From positions 1-64,000 of the forward strand of contig JASJCJ010000030.1 of NCBI GenBank assembly GCA_030066045.1: DNA of 64,000 bases. Direction: 5' to 3'. The stretch is from Calothrix sp. MO_167.B12 (GTDB taxonomy: Bacteria > Cyanobacteriota > Cyanobacteriia > Cyanobacteriales > Nostocaceae). A program made the position numbers and the translations under genes. Under the pieces are notes generated by a model, which saw only the letters and a program-made list of their open reading frames with translations, had not been told where the DNA came from and searched no databases. Shown piece by piece: positions 9,834-18,815 of the stretch; positions within the stretch are counted from its first letter, which is position 1, and each line of letters opens with the position of its first letter.

Positions 9834-9990
9834 GCCTTGGAAATTACCCATTCACAGATTACCCATTCAACCGGATAACGCACTGGAGGCGAACCACTCT
9901 GTATCCCAACCATCGTACCCGGGGCAGTAAGCCCTAAGGGTCTGAGTACCCCATCAAAATCTGCGATTTGATAGCTCCCGATTTTCATTC
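9834..9990 (-). repeat. dispersed structured repeat, copy 1 (inverted, diverged)
   Basis: The reverse complement reads like the repeats at 19775-19985 and 34270-34488. Shared cores are CGGGAGC, the hairpin ATCAAAT/ATTTTGAT, ACCCTTnGGGCTTAC, GCCCCGG and a terminal ATCCGGTTGAA. An open frame at 9785-9988 on the minus strand is produced by this repeat and is not considered a gene. Confidence 0.6.
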
Positions 9991-10300
9991 ATGTCAAGCA
10001 TGCACCAGATAGGTGTCTGGTTCGTCTGTTCTTGAGAATTATTATGTCCTCTAGCTTTGAGCTTGATAAATCGTTGCCGTATTTCCGCCGAATTGTACTA
10101 GTTAGATTATTTTGAACAACCACAACTGGGTTTCTTTTTTTACGGATCTTACCTCCGGGGAATTTAGTTTTTCCCAGTTAAAGTTACCTAATAACCTATG
10201 TTAATTTACATACTGAAAATTGGTGTAAAGGGTCAACCCCCTCATTGGAATCGAGTATTGTTTCATACCGTTTCTGTATGAAGATGCAATTTGTATTGAT

Positions 10301-10331
10301 TGTAGAGATGTTGCAGTGCAACGTCTCTACA
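10301..10331. repeat. REP-like palindrome
   Basis: TGTAGAGATGTTGCAGTGCA followed by ACGTCTCTACA forms a near-perfect 31-base palindrome with one mismatched pair. It belongs to the class of short palindromes common between cyanobacterial genes. Confidence 0.6.
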
Positions 10332-10356
10332 AAATCTATTTGGCGCAACTTTACAT

Positions 10357-10675
10357 AGGGTCTGCTGAATAACTTTAAAACTCTTATCTTGTCAGTACCT
10401 CAGGCTATTTTGGCAGCAAAAAGTACAATTCCCTTACGGGTATAAGGCTTAAAAATCTTGCATTGACGAGAGAACCCGCGATGACGACAGTCACAAACGC
10501 CAGTTCCTACAAGTCGGCGCAGCCGCGCAACGGACTAGCTCGGGAACGCGCGAGGACAAGAAGATTGGAGTCAAAAAATGTCAACAATAAGGCTGTAACT
10601 ATTGCCTATTGCCTATTGCCTATTGCCTATTCCCTATTCCCTACCTCCACCAAAAGACTTTTTGCTGCAAGCCCT
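10357..10675. mobile_element. MITE-like element family B, copy 1
   Basis: One end begins AGGGTCTGCTGAATAACTTT at 10357; the other ends at 10675 and begins AGGGCTTGCAGC when read on the minus strand. An inverted copy lies at 39150-39362 and a related single end at about 43143-43197. It shares with those copies the block AAAATCTTGCATTGAC (10453 region) and the block CACCAAAAGACTTTT (10648 region). ATTGCCT repeats four times and ATTCCCT twice at 10611-10652, again with a 7-base period. No transposase is encoded. Confidence 0.55.
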
Positions 10676-10678
10676 ACT

Positions 10679-10831
10679 GGATTGACACAGCTAAAATAGT
10701 GCAATAGGTTTAGGTTGGGTTGAAGAATGTAGACGCAACAGCGGCTTGGAGCAGAGTAACCCAACACCAGTAAAGCTTTGTTGGGTTTCCCTATCGCTCA
10801 ACCCAACCTACATTTTTAGGCGTGTCAGTCC
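10679..10831. mobile_element. MITE-like element family C, copy 1
   Basis: The right end (reverse complement GGACTGACACGCCTAAAAAT, then GTAGGTTGGG) is intact; the left end (GGATTGACACAGCTAAAATA) is diverged. The interior carries CAACACCAGTAAAGCTTTGT, part of a long hairpin. A second copy at 63838-63937 has the left end intact and the right end decayed. The element begins three bases after the family B element ends, so two elements are stacked. Confidence 0.55.
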
Positions 10832-10950
10832 ACTACATAGAATTGGTATCAGTTTCTGGAAGTGGAAAATTTTTTTCCGTAAATCAAGCCCCTTGATTTA
10901 TCTATGGGAAAAATGATAACTGTTAGCGCAACACAAGAGTCCCGGAGGCT

Positions 10951-10971
10951 AACTGATAACTGATAACTGAT
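10951..10971. repeat. STRR heptamer repeat
   Basis: AACTGAT repeats three times with an exact 7-base period. From 10972 to the thf1 start no further element or gene is seen. Confidence 0.6.
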
Positions 10972-11132
10972 AGTAGCCACAGTGTTTCCCATAGGGTCTT
11001 CACGTAAAGAGTGATAAATTTGCACCAATAAGTTATTGTAAATATCAAACGATCCCTAGCTGTTCCCATCTCAACTTGGCAAAGTTGTCTGGAAACGAGA
11101 GAATAAAATTACATCGCCCTGAAACAAAATTT

Positions 11133-11840
11133 GTGAATAACGTCCGTACTGTCTCTGATACAAAGCGAACCTTCTACACCCTTCATACCCGCCCGATAAA
11201 TACAATTTATCGACGGGTAGTAGAAGAGTTGATGGTAGAAATGCATCTGCTGTCAGTGAATGCTGATTTTAACTACAACCCAATTTATGCTTTGGGTATT
11301 GTCACAACCTTTGAGCGTTTTATGGCAGGTTATAAGCCGGAACAGGATAAGGAGTCAATTTTTAATGCCCTTCTCAAAGCTGTGGAGGCAAATCCAGATA
11401 TTTATAAACAGGATGCTCAACGCTTACAAGCTGTAGCGAATGATTTGCCCGTTTCAGAGTTAATCGGCTGGCTAAGTCAAAGCACTCAGTTAGATAGAGA
11501 TGCTGAATTACAAAATACTCTACAAGCGATCGCAAATAATTCCAACTTTAAATACAGTCGTCTATTTGCGATCGGTTTGTATAGTTTATTGGAATCCTCA
11601 GATCCAGAATTGGTCAAAGATGAAAAGCAGTGTAATGAAGCCTTTAAAACCATTGCTGATGGTTTGAGTTTATCTGAGGACAAAATCACTAAGGATTTGG
11701 AGTTATACCGCTCAAACTTAGATAAAATGACTCAAGCTCTGATTGTAATGGCAGATATGGTTGCTGCCGATCGCAAAAAAAGGGAACAACGTGCTACAGC
11801 ATCAGATAGCACACCGACTCCCCCAACTAACAACGAATAA
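11133..11840 (+). CDS. thf1: Thf1/Psb29, thylakoid formation and photosystem II biogenesis protein
   Basis: A thylakoid-associated helical protein needed for photosystem II repair and stability, working with FtsH proteases (known for the family). Conserved blocks are NNVRTVSDTKRTFYTLHTRP, INTIYRRVVEELMVEMHLL and FNYNPIYALGIVTTFERFM. A frame open from 11076 would add 19 residues; GTG at 11133 gives a protein starting VNNVRTVSDTKR, which matches the usual start of the family, so a GTG start and 235 residues are preferred. The C-terminus (residues 190 to the end) is a charged coiled-coil-like region. It is transcribed alone. Confidence 0.92.
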   Translation: MNNVRTVSDTKRTFYTLHTRPINTIYRRVVEELMVEMHLLSVNADFNYNPIYALGIVTTFERFMAGYKPEQDKESIFNALLKAVEANPDIYKQDAQRLQAVANDLPVSELIGWLSQSTQLDRDAELQNTLQAIANNSNFKYSRLFAIGLYSLLESSDPELVKDEKQCNEAFKTIADGLSLSEDKITKDLELYRSNLDKMTQALIVMADMVAADRKKREQRATASDSTPTPPTNNE

Positions 11841-11842
11841 CC

Positions 11843-11885
11843 GGGAGTTAGGAGTTAAGAACACAATTCATAACTCCTCACTCCC
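11843..11885. terminator. hairpin between convergent genes, probable bidirectional terminator
   Basis: GGGAGTTAGGAGTTA (11843-11857) pairs with TAACTCCTCACTCCC (11871-11885), one mismatch, 13-base loop. It lies just after the thf1 stop and before the 3' end of the holin-like gene. There is no long T run, so termination strength is unsure. Confidence 0.45.
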
Positions 11886-11905
11886 AGCTTTGGATTATTA
11901 AACTC

Positions 11906-11961
11906 CTAGTACTTTGTAAATTAAGCTACTGATTCTAGTACTTTATAAATTAAGCTACTGA
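11906..11961. repeat. 29-base-period direct duplication at a gene end
   Basis: CTAGTACTTTGTAAATTAAG plus CTACTGA (11906-11932) is repeated with one change at 11935-11961. The stop codon of the holin-like gene (minus strand) lies inside the first copy, so the last ten or so residues come from the duplication. Confidence 0.6.
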
Positions 11962-12292
11962 CTAAAGAGAGCGCGAATGCTCCCATAATGGCACTCCAAA
12001 TACCGAACCGCAGACGAAAGCCTTGAACTAGCCAAGCTGCAAGACCAAAACAAATCACGGTAATAATAAATGTGAATAAGCTTGACAACAAGTCAAAAGT
12101 GAGAAAGTTTGGAACTGCAAAAAATAATCGTAAAAATGGTCTGATAACTGCGGTAACAATCCCCAATACGGCAGCTGAGATAAATGCTTTGCCTGGAGAA
12201 TCAATTTCTACTCCCAAGGGGAGTTTGCTAATAATGTATAAGCTGACAGCTGTTATAACCCAGGTAATTAACAGGGCTACGATATTATTCAT
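11921..12292 (-). CDS. phage-holin-family small membrane protein (YvlD/DUF360 type)
   Basis: A 123-residue membrane protein with four hydrophobic helices, starting MNNIVALLITWVITAVSLYI. The segments AFISAAVLGIVTAVIRPFLR and LLSSLFTFIITVICFGLAAW follow the 'phage holin family 4' pattern found widely in cyanobacteria outside prophages. There is no phage context, so lysis is not implied; the role is unknown. A GTG at 12298 could add two residues. The C-terminus ends in sequence created by a local 29-base duplication (11906-11961). Confidence 0.75.
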   Translation of the reverse strand: MNNIVALLITWVITAVSLYIISKLPLGVEIDSPGKAFISAAVLGIVTAVIRPFLRLFFAVPNFLTFDLLSSLFTFIITVICFGLAAWLVQGFRLRFGIWSAIMGAFALSLVSSLIYKVLESVA

Positions 12293-12379
12293 TGCCACAA
12301 TCCCTGAAACTTGAATGGCGGTTTGTGAAACTTTACGTCATCTGAAGTAAATAACGCATAGGATACCAAGTTGCTGGCA

Positions 12380-12640
12380 TACTTGGTGTACCCCTAGTTT
12401 CGCTATAGCCTTCGGCATAGCTTCACCAACCCTACACTAGGGGCTAAGTGCTGACGCGCACGTTCCGCGTTAAGCGTATAGCCCTGCGGGCATTCAAGAA
12501 ACGCGCAGCGTGTTCGTTCGCGGAGCGTCTCCGTAGGAGTTAGGACTCAGCTATGCCGTAAGCTTTACGCGTCTCCTTCGCTGTTGCTCCGTTAGGTATC
12601 CCAAAAAAGGGGTATCCATCAACCAAATCCGGTCTGAGTC
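12380..12640. repeat. mosaic of short dispersed repeats
   Basis: A gene-free stretch built from short motifs that recur in the window, for example TTCGCGGAGCGTCTCCGTAG (about 12509), with relatives near 39161 and 49369, and the palindrome CCCTAGTTTCG...CTAGGGG near 12391-12447. HIP-like and palindromic pieces overlap so that element borders cannot be drawn. Confidence 0.45.
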
Positions 12641-12784
12641 TTATACAGCGTCTCTGGCATTTCTGCCTTTATCCCCTCAAGGAGGAACCCGCGCAGCCGT
12701 AGTGCTAGCAAAGGCTGTTTGACTATTTGTAACTTAGCAGGAATTTTATGTATCAGGGAAATTTATTTTATATATCTTTATCTT

Positions 12785-13095
12785 TGCAGGAGTGATGGAG
12801 TGGGGGAGTGGAGGAGTGGAGGAGTGGAGGAGTGGGGGAGTGGGGGAGTGGAGGAGTGGGGGAGTGGGGGAGTGGGGGAGTGATGGAATGGAGTGGGGGA
12901 GTGGGGGAGTGGAGGAGTGGGGGAGTGGGGGAGTGATGGAATGTAGACGCGCTTATCTACAGCTTTGAGAATAAATAACCGAAAAACTGAAAACTCCACT
13001 CAATTTTCCTTCCCTCTTTCCCTCCTTCACTCTTTCCCTCTTTCCCTCCTTCACTCCTTCCCTACTTCCCTCCTTCCCTACTTCCCTCCTTCCTT
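12785..13095. repeat. minisatellite plus conserved core, copy 1
   Basis: 12790-12942 is a GAGTGGGG/GAGTGGAG array with an 8-base period. It is followed by a core (about 12943-13005) containing TGTAGACGCG, CAGCTTTGAGAATAAATAA and CTGAAAACTCCACTCAATTT, then a CCCTCTTT/CACTCCTT array to 13095. The same three-part arrangement appears inverted at 52105-52395. Open frames here are Pro/His/Ser low-complexity artefacts. Confidence 0.7.
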
Positions 13096-13104
13096 CCTCA
13101 AGCA

Positions 13105-13695
13105 TCAAGGTTTTACCGGCACTGTCTGGGGCTGACTTGGTACAGTTGGTATGGGGGGTTGATTATTTGATGGAGGTAAATTGAAATTAGGACTACCTGG
13201 AGAAAGATTGTTAGGGGCAGGATTAATACGTGTAGGTGTGGTAGATGAAGAGTTATTAGAAGCTCCTGAAGGACCAGGAATAATTCCTAAGGCAACGCGA
13301 TCGCCCCCAACTTGCCTTAGTATATCTAATGTTTCAATCACATCATTATACGTAGCAGTCCGAGATGCATTTAATACTAGTACGCCTTGAGGATTTTGTT
13401 GTAGGTACTGTTTTAATTTCTCTGCTAACTTCTCCTTGGTCACGGGTTCTTTTTCCACAAAAGTCTGACCAATGGCATCTATGGTGACAGGTAAGATGTC
13501 GCGCTTACCGGATGGTGAATTAACCTGAGAAGAACTGCCCGTTTGTGCTTTGGGTAAGTCTACATTAATTGCTTGCTGGCGAGTAAATTGCAAGGCTGCG
13601 AGTAGAAAAAATGTGAGGATGCAAAAAACAACATCAATTAAAGGAATTATTTGAATTTGTACGTCTTCACCAATATTTTGGAGATTAATTTTCAT
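13105..13695 (-). CDS. exbD: ExbD/TolR-family biopolymer transport protein
   Basis: The stator-like partner of ExbB in a proton-driven energising complex for TonB-dependent or Tol-like transport. The N-terminus has one membrane helix (IQIIPLIDVVFCILTFFLLA) containing the conserved aspartate in LIDVVF. A periplasmic domain follows (EKLKQYLQQNPQGVLVLNAS). Residues 150-196 form a Pro/Ser/Asn-rich tail unusual for short ExbD proteins. GAGAGGTAGAGA precedes ATG 13695. It lies 40 bases downstream of exbB on the same strand, so an operon is likely. No TonB or receptor gene is nearby. Confidence 0.88.
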   Translation of the reverse strand: MKINLQNIGEDVQIQIIPLIDVVFCILTFFLLAALQFTRQQAINVDLPKAQTGSSSQVNSPSGKRDILPVTIDAIGQTFVEKEPVTKEKLAEKLKQYLQQNPQGVLVLNASRTATYNDVIETLDILRQVGGDRVALGIIPGPSGASNNSSSTTPTRINPAPNNLSPGSPNFNLPPSNNQPPIPTVPSQPQTVPVKP

Positions 13696-13735
13696 TCTCT
13701 ACCTCTCACACCGTATATCAAGTTGTAATTGCTAA

Positions 13736-14557
13736 TTAATTATCAAGTCCTAAAGTATCAGAATCTGTTTGCTCCCTACTTTCAGCCAACTTGCTTTGAT
13801 TTGGTTCGGTATAATTGGCGAACTGATTATCTGTAGATTCTGTGGCGGAAGCATCATCAACATCAACATCTATATTTTTGCTGGTAGATTGTTGTGACTT
13901 CATCCCAAAATTACTTTGATCACGGCTGTGACGATATTCTGGGGGTGATTGTCGATACAGTAACTCTAGCTCATTCCCTGCCCTGCGAAAAACTTTGGCT
14001 TGGTTAATCACAAAACTTTGAAATAGGCGGTAGAATACCAAACTAACAATGGCTACCACTAGTCCAGCAGCAGTACTAATCAAAGATTCACCGATACCGG
14101 AAGTTACACCGGCAGCAGCTTGGGTTCCCAAGTCTCCGATTCTAATGGCACCTAAAGAAGTAATTAAGCCTAAAACTGTACCTAATAATCCTAATAGGGG
14201 AGATAAGGCTATCACCACTTCTAATAGCTTTTCTCCTCGGCGCATTCCTGCTAATTCTTCTTCGGCACTGGATTCTAATGCCAATCGGAAAGTTTCTGGA
14301 TCTGTGGAGGATAGATTTAAAGGTGCGTAAAGAAATCTACCAATGGGTTGATCTGTTGCCCGTTTAGCTATATCCCTGGCGATTTCCCAATGATCTTTAG
14401 CTGCTTCCAAGACGCGATCAACTGTTGCCCTTTCTTGGCTTAAAATCCGCAACCAAAACCAAAATCGCTCAAAAATAACACTCAAGGATAAAATTGATAG
14501 GGCTAATAGGGGCCACATCGCAGGACCACCTTTTTGAAATAGTTCTAATATATCCAC
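13736..14557 (-). CDS. exbB: ExbB/TolQ/MotA-family proton channel protein
   Basis: The inner-membrane channel subunit pairing with ExbD. Three hydrophobic helices are visible: [40 protein letters not shown] and [20 protein letters not shown]. The family block [11 protein letters not shown] is present. A frame open from a TTG at 14590 adds 11 residues, but GTG at 14557 ([11 protein letters not shown]) is preferred: GAGGAG lies ten bases before it and family members start this way. The tail after residue 210 is long, polar and Asp/Ser-rich, probably unstructured. Confidence 0.88.
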   Translation of the reverse strand: MDILELFQKGGPAMWPLLALSILSLSVIFERFWFWLRILSQERATVDRVLEAAKDHWEIARDIAKRATDQPIGRFLYAPLNLSSTDPETFRLALESSAEEELAGMRRGEKLLEVVIALSPLLGLLGTVLGLITSLGAIRIGDLGTQAAAGVTSGIGESLISTAAGLVVAIVSLVFYRLFQSFVINQAKVFRRAGNELELLYRQSPPEYRHSRDQSNFGMKSQQSTSKNIDVDVDDASATESTDNQFANYTEPNQSKLAESREQTDSDTLGLDN

Positions 14558-14772
14558 AGTTGTAACTCTCCTCTTTCCATTCTTCTGCAAATATCCCTAA
14601 TTACTTGATTCGTTAGAATTAATGCACTATCTTAATTATTCCGGAACTACCGATATTTAGGAAATAGCTAAAGTTATATTGGTAGCATTTCCCTGATTAA
14701 TGAGTGCGGTTATTCCCACAGGAAGTTTAGGGCATAATTTGTCAAAATTAAAGACAAGTAGAGGTTAATGTA

Positions 14773-15093
14773 ATGAAGTTTTCTATCCAATCTATTTATA
14801 CATGGTATCGTAATTTGCTCCGCAATCCTAAGTACAGATGGTGGGTAATTTTAGGTACTTTGGTGTATCTTATTAGTCCCATTGATATCGCTCCTGATAT
14901 GATTCCAATTTTAGGACAAGTGGATGATGTGTTTTTATTAACACTATTAGTTGGTGAAGTTTCTAGTTTGTTAATTGAAGGTTTTAAATCACGTCAAGGT
15001 CAACCGACCGCAGATAATGTAGCTAGTACTACTTATGGAGTAAATACATCTACAGATCATACTGTTGATGTTGATGCTGTCTCTGTAAAATAA
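14773..15093 (+). CDS. YkvA/DUF1232 family protein
   Basis: A 106-residue protein with the DUF1232 signature: RWWVILGTLVYLISPIDIAP followed by DMIPILGQVDDVFLLTLLVG. Two hydrophobic segments suggest a membrane-associated hairpin. The function is unknown; some relatives are linked to membrane stress. The tail after residue 80 is Thr/Val/Asp-rich and variable. The gene ends two bases before the end of the convergent bvdR gene, leaving no room for a separate terminator. Confidence 0.85.
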   Translation: MKFSIQSIYTWYRNLLRNPKYRWWVILGTLVYLISPIDIAPDMIPILGQVDDVFLLTLLVGEVSSLLIEGFKSRQGQPTADNVASTTYGVNTSTDHTVDVDAVSVK

Positions 15094-15095
15094 TG

Positions 15096-16091
15096 TTAAG
15101 CGATCGCTACTGGTAATCCTGTTTGTGAGGAATGTCTAGCAGCGTCTGCAATTTTCAGGGAGTATAAACTTTCTGTGGGGGTAATATACAAAGGGGTATT
15201 GCGAAGTAGATGCTGCAAAACCATAGCTGTATCTTTAGCAAATAAACCCCGACGACTAGCAATGTTCATCGGTATACTTTCTCCTGCTCTTACTAATACT
15301 CCTTGTTCGCCATTGATGATAATTCCCCCTTTGGAGCCATGCACTTCAAATCTGCGTTCGCGGTGCCATAGGGTTTCTCCTTTAGCATAGGTAATTTGCC
15401 CCAACAATCCACTCTGAAATTGTAATTGAGCACTACATATACAACCTTGGAAATATTCACCATCTGTCTGCCAAAATCGGTTGTGACAATTAACTGTCAA
15501 AACTGGACTAAATAAATCCACCAGACGATGGACGCGGGAAAGAGCGGCCATTAAGGGAAAACCAAACATTTGGTGGTGGTAACTCCATTTACGGGGTGCT
15601 GGTAGTTCAGGTTTGATGGTGCTGTAGCAGACATAAAAAAGTTGACCTATATCGGGCAAATGTCGTTTTAAAGCTTGATGTACTCCCCCCAGTATTTCAA
15701 TATGTTCGACATGGAGGAGTTTCTTTTGTATTTTTGCCAGGGCAATAATTTCCTCAGCTTCCGCCACATCCAATGCTAGAGGATACTCAACTACTACGTG
15801 TTTTCCACTAGAAATTGCCGCTTTGGCGATCGCTCCATGTTCTCGATTGATGGTAGAAATGATTACTAGATCGATGTCTTCTCGGTTAACTAACTCTTTC
15901 CAAGTAACTATCACTTGACAATTAAACTCTTGGGCAAAGTTCACAGTTCTTTCTGGAGAATGACCGCAAACAGCAACTAGTTGAGCCTGAGGCGCGATTT
16001 CATCACTGTGTAATGCTTTTGCCCTCGTTTTTGCTGCATATCCAGTACCTACTAAACCCACCCTAATTCTTGATGCTGTAAATGTATACAT
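15096..16091 (-). CDS. bvdR: biliverdin reductase (Gfo/Idh/MocA fold)
   Basis: Reduces biliverdin to bilirubin with NAD(P)H; in cyanobacteria it is linked to phycobiliprotein metabolism. The Rossmann motif GLVGTGYAAKTRAKAL is at residues 12-27. Instead of the EKP motif of sugar dehydrogenases it has VVVEYPLALDV, as I recall for cyanobacterial BvdR. Further matches to my memory of the Synechocystis enzyme are LLHVEHIEILGGVHQALK, WSYHHQMFGFPLMAALSR and IASRRGLFAKDTAMVL. The length of 331 agrees. It was first read as a generic oxidoreductase; these blocks make BvdR much more likely. It is convergent with the YkvA-like gene. Confidence 0.85.
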   Translation of the reverse strand: MYTFTASRIRVGLVGTGYAAKTRAKALHSDEIAPQAQLVAVCGHSPERTVNFAQEFNCQVIVTWKELVNREDIDLVIISTINREHGAIAKAAISSGKHVVVEYPLALDVAEAEEIIALAKIQKKLLHVEHIEILGGVHQALKRHLPDIGQLFYVCYSTIKPELPAPRKWSYHHQMFGFPLMAALSRVHRLVDLFSPVLTVNCHNRFWQTDGEYFQGCICSAQLQFQSGLLGQITYAKGETLWHRERRFEVHGSKGGIIINGEQGVLVRAGESIPMNIASRRGLFAKDTAMVLQHLLRNTPLYITPTESLYSLKIADAARHSSQTGLPVAIA

Positions 16092-16472
16092 AAGTACTAG
16101 TATTTAGAATAAGGAAGTGAGGGAGTGAAGAATTACAACTCCTAATCTTTAAACTATCAACTTTTCTAATGGTAAGAATGAAACGAGACGATTGATTGGC
16201 AAAATAGGTTTTCCCAAACACATCGATAATATTTTTTGATGATATGGGAATTTACCGCTTTTTTTAAATAAATAAAACTTATCTATATTCGGGAACTAAA
16301 TTTCATTACTAATCCGTGGCGGATCAGAGGGATTTACCTAGTTGCATCCTGCTATTTTTCTCGTAGTATCAGAATTGAAGCAAATTTGGATCGCGATTCC
16401 ATTTATTAGAGATACTGCGATCAGCGCTTGACGATCACTTATATTGCCGTTGGCATTGAAGAGAGGAAAATA
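16092..16472. other. divergent intergenic region bvdR / ferredoxin
   Basis: This holds the promoters of bvdR (minus) and the ferredoxin gene (plus). It is AT-rich with a T run near 16259-16266. A TTG-started extension of the ferredoxin frame (16428) lacks family similarity. No repeat element or small gene is seen. Confidence 0.4.
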
Positions 16473-16772
16473 ATGGCAACTTACAAAGTAACACTCATCA
16501 ACGAAGACGAAGGTTTAAACACAACTATTGAATGTTCTGATGATAAATATATCTTAGATGAAGCTGAGGAACAGGGTATTGATTTACCTTACTCCTGCCG
16601 TGCAGGTGCTTGCTCTACTTGTGCTGGTAAAATTACGGCTGGTAGCATTGACCAATCCGACCAATCTTTCTTGGATGATGACCAAATCGAAGCTGGATAT
16701 GTATTAACTTGTGTTGCTTATCCAACCTCTGATTGCACCATCCAAACCCACCAAGAGGAAGCACTCTACTAG
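16473..16772 (+). CDS. petF: plant-type [2Fe-2S] ferredoxin
   Basis: A soluble one-electron carrier that takes electrons from photosystem I to FNR, NDH-1 and other reductases. It has 99 residues. The cluster ligands are in [14 protein letters not shown] (three Cys) plus the fourth Cys in [18 protein letters not shown]. The C-terminal EEALY is typical of PetF. ATG 16473 is chosen because GAGAGGAAAA precedes it and [14 protein letters not shown] is the usual start. It could be a vegetative or another paralogue; this cannot be settled without comparison. NdhS, in the same window, is a ferredoxin-docking subunit. Confidence 0.94.
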   Translation: MATYKVTLINEDEGLNTTIECSDDKYILDEAEEQGIDLPYSCRAGACSTCAGKITAGSIDQSDQSFLDDDQIEAGYVLTCVAYPTSDCTIQTHQEEALY

Positions 16773-16950
16773 AAATTTTCTCGCACCTGAAACCAATCTC
16801 TTGTCAGAGTCAGCAAGAGTTTGGCATTCGGTGCATAGAGAAAGAGGTTGAGACAGAATTTTGCATAAATATTTTCTGCTCGTTCTGCTCGAGTCTGCTA
16901 AAACAAAGATTTAGCAAAAAGTACATATCATATCTATGATTTAGTTTAAA

Positions 16951-16979
16951 GCAGGAACATGAAATATTGGTTCCTGCCT
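16951..16979. terminator. bidirectional hairpin terminator
   Basis: GCAGGAAC (16951-16958) pairs with GTTCCTGC, with flanking AAA and TT runs on both sides. It lies between the 3' ends of the convergent ferredoxin and SpoIID-like genes. Confidence 0.6.
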
Positions 16980-16995
16980 TAACTTAATTTTACGG

Positions 16996-18606
16996 TTACT
17001 GGATCTGACTTAGTGACTTAATTTCAGTACCGGGATAATAAAACTGGAGAATCCGATCGCTAGACCAACCTAATTTGGCTAGATTTTGCGCTCCAGTTTG
17101 ACTCAACCCGACTCCATGTCCCAATCCACCACCAATAAAAGCATATCCCCAGAGTCCAGGTTTACCTTTGTTGAGGGCTTGTAAATAAAACAAAGTACTC
17201 TTGGGAGCAAAAAAGGCACTGCGAACTTCATCTTTGTGTAAATAAAAAGTACCAATGTCGGTTTTGACTGCTAGTTTGAGAATGCGCCCTCCTTTGCTGC
17301 GTTCAACAACCTGCATTCCTTGCAGTTTCTTAAATTTGGCGTAGGGACTGTTTTTTACCCTCATAAATTTTTGCAGTCCCTTAGTAATATTTTCTACCGT
17401 GCTTTCCCTACGCCAGCGAAACATACTCCACTCGCTTTCATTGAAGCCTTTTTTGAGACTGATAAATTGCCGGAAGTTGGTTTCCGAGGATAAACTATTG
17501 GCGGATAAGTTCCAAATATTACTAGGGGTATCTACCACCGGCTGCAAGTAAGGTCGGTTTTCTCCATCCCACACATCGCTAAAAGCAGCAGTCACTCCCC
17601 CAGTGGTAGAAGAATATAAGGCATCTACTAATTGATTTTCATAGGTTAGTACCATACCCTTAGTCGCAGCGATCGCTTGATCTGTAGTGCTAGAGGTTCC
17701 ATCTAGTCCGTAGTAAACTTGACAGTGGGTATCTGCACATAATTCATACTCGTCTACCTCAAATCTCCGTAAATTCCTCAGAGCATAAGTCCGGGCAATA
17801 ATGGTCTGTGCTTCTAGGGATGGCATGGGGGCATTAGTGCCGATTTCATAGGGCACAACCCCCCGCAAATAGGTTTCTAGGGGGACATTATTTACTAAGG
17901 TGTAGTTACCATAGGCATTCGGTTGAATTGCCAAACTACCACCATAACTACGAGAATTTTTTGAATTCTGACCCCGCCTGACGACAATTAAATTTTTGCC
18001 ACTACTAATTTTTAAGCGATTACGGCTGTAACGATAACCATCTACAACCCAACTGACTACGGGTACTTGTTTTAAAATCTTGCTATCTATATATGCTGTT
18101 TTTTGACCACCAGCTTGGGCACTTTCCAGTAATAACCGCCTGAGCAAAGGAGTATTGTAAACATCCCTTTTTGCCCACACTTGCCAGCGTTCCGGTTGGG
18201 CAATTTCTACCTCAATTCCTTGGTTCCGCCATCTTTTAGCACTATCCTCAGCAGTTTCAAAGGTACGAAAAGTACCCAACACCACCCTTTCGTCTAATAC
18301 TGGTTGGGATAAAGCCTGCATCCCAATTTCTAGCTTCACCGGATTAGCCGTAACTAATTTGCGTCGCCCATTACCTTGCTTAAATTGTAACTGCAAGCGA
18401 TCGCCCTGAGCTGGTTGCAGTTGTAATACATCCTTTGGTTGACTGCCAAATCGCTGTACTATACCAATCTTCAACTTCACATCCGCTTGTTTTGCCCCTA
18501 GACTTGGTGTCCCCGCGAACCCCAGCCAACAAAAAATTGCAATCAGCGAAGCTTGACATCCTTGGCGGATCGCAGTACCAGAAAAAGACCAGAACGAGAT
18601 ATTCAT
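16996..18606 (-). CDS. exported SpoIID/LytB-domain protein
   Basis: A likely periplasmic peptidoglycan-acting protein. ATG 18606 gives 536 residues with an N-terminal hydrophobic signal (ASLIAIFCWLGFAG). A longer frame to 18714 adds 36 residues without a signal and is less likely. The first half contains an SPOR-like stretch (VLGTFRTFETAEDSAKRWRN). The SpoIID domain spans roughly residues 250-500: LVNNVPLETYLRGVVPYEIG, EAQTIIARTYALRN, SSTTGGVTAAFSDVW and finally GLGHGVGLSQTGAQNLAKLG. SpoIID of Bacillus is a lytic transglycosylase; in cyanobacteria the role is not known to me. Confidence 0.85.
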   Translation of the reverse strand: MNISFWSFSGTAIRQGCQASLIAIFCWLGFAGTPSLGAKQADVKLKIGIVQRFGSQPKDVLQLQPAQGDRLQLQFKQGNGRRKLVTANPVKLEIGMQALSQPVLDERVVLGTFRTFETAEDSAKRWRNQGIEVEIAQPERWQVWAKRDVYNTPLLRRLLLESAQAGGQKTAYIDSKILKQVPVVSWVVDGYRYSRNRLKISSGKNLIVVRRGQNSKNSRSYGGSLAIQPNAYGNYTLVNNVPLETYLRGVVPYEIGTNAPMPSLEAQTIIARTYALRNLRRFEVDEYELCADTHCQVYYGLDGTSSTTDQAIAATKGMVLTYENQLVDALYSSTTGGVTAAFSDVWDGENRPYLQPVVDTPSNIWNLSANSLSSETNFRQFISLKKGFNESEWSMFRWRRESTVENITKGLQKFMRVKNSPYAKFKKLQGMQVVERSKGGRILKLAVKTDIGTFYLHKDEVRSAFFAPKSTLFYLQALNKGKPGLWGYAFIGGGLGHGVGLSQTGAQNLAKLGWSSDRILQFYYPGTEIKSLSQIQ

Positions 18607-18815
18607 GAAAATACTTTCTACTAACAGTGCAAAATATTGCTGCACCTTAGGTGTGGCGTTTGTTACCCCATAATAGCATTGTATTTTTTCCAAATACTTG
18701 CAAAATAAACTCATAACGACTATGATTTATCTAGATAAGAGGAAGTAATTTTTAACAAGTCTAGGCTTATCTAAACTTTACAGAACAGAACACTATTATT
18801 TAGGGGAAAGCTGTT

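Noticed and set aside
9785-9988. 67-codon minus-strand frame, and related frames at 19637-19970 and 34339-34575
   Set aside because: All three arise from the same dispersed repeat; the frames are not kept in a consistent way between copies.
11921-12292. Prophage remnant based on the holin-like gene
   Set aside because: No other phage gene is nearby, and this family is common in bacterial chromosomes.
12778-12999. Pro/His/Ser-rich frames here and at 52158-52413
   Set aside because: Products of the 8-base GAGTGGGG/ACTCCCCC arrays; amino-acid repeats follow the DNA period.
15096-16091. Generic Gfo/Idh/MocA sugar dehydrogenase
   Set aside because: The EYP motif in place of EKP and several longer blocks match biliverdin reductase.
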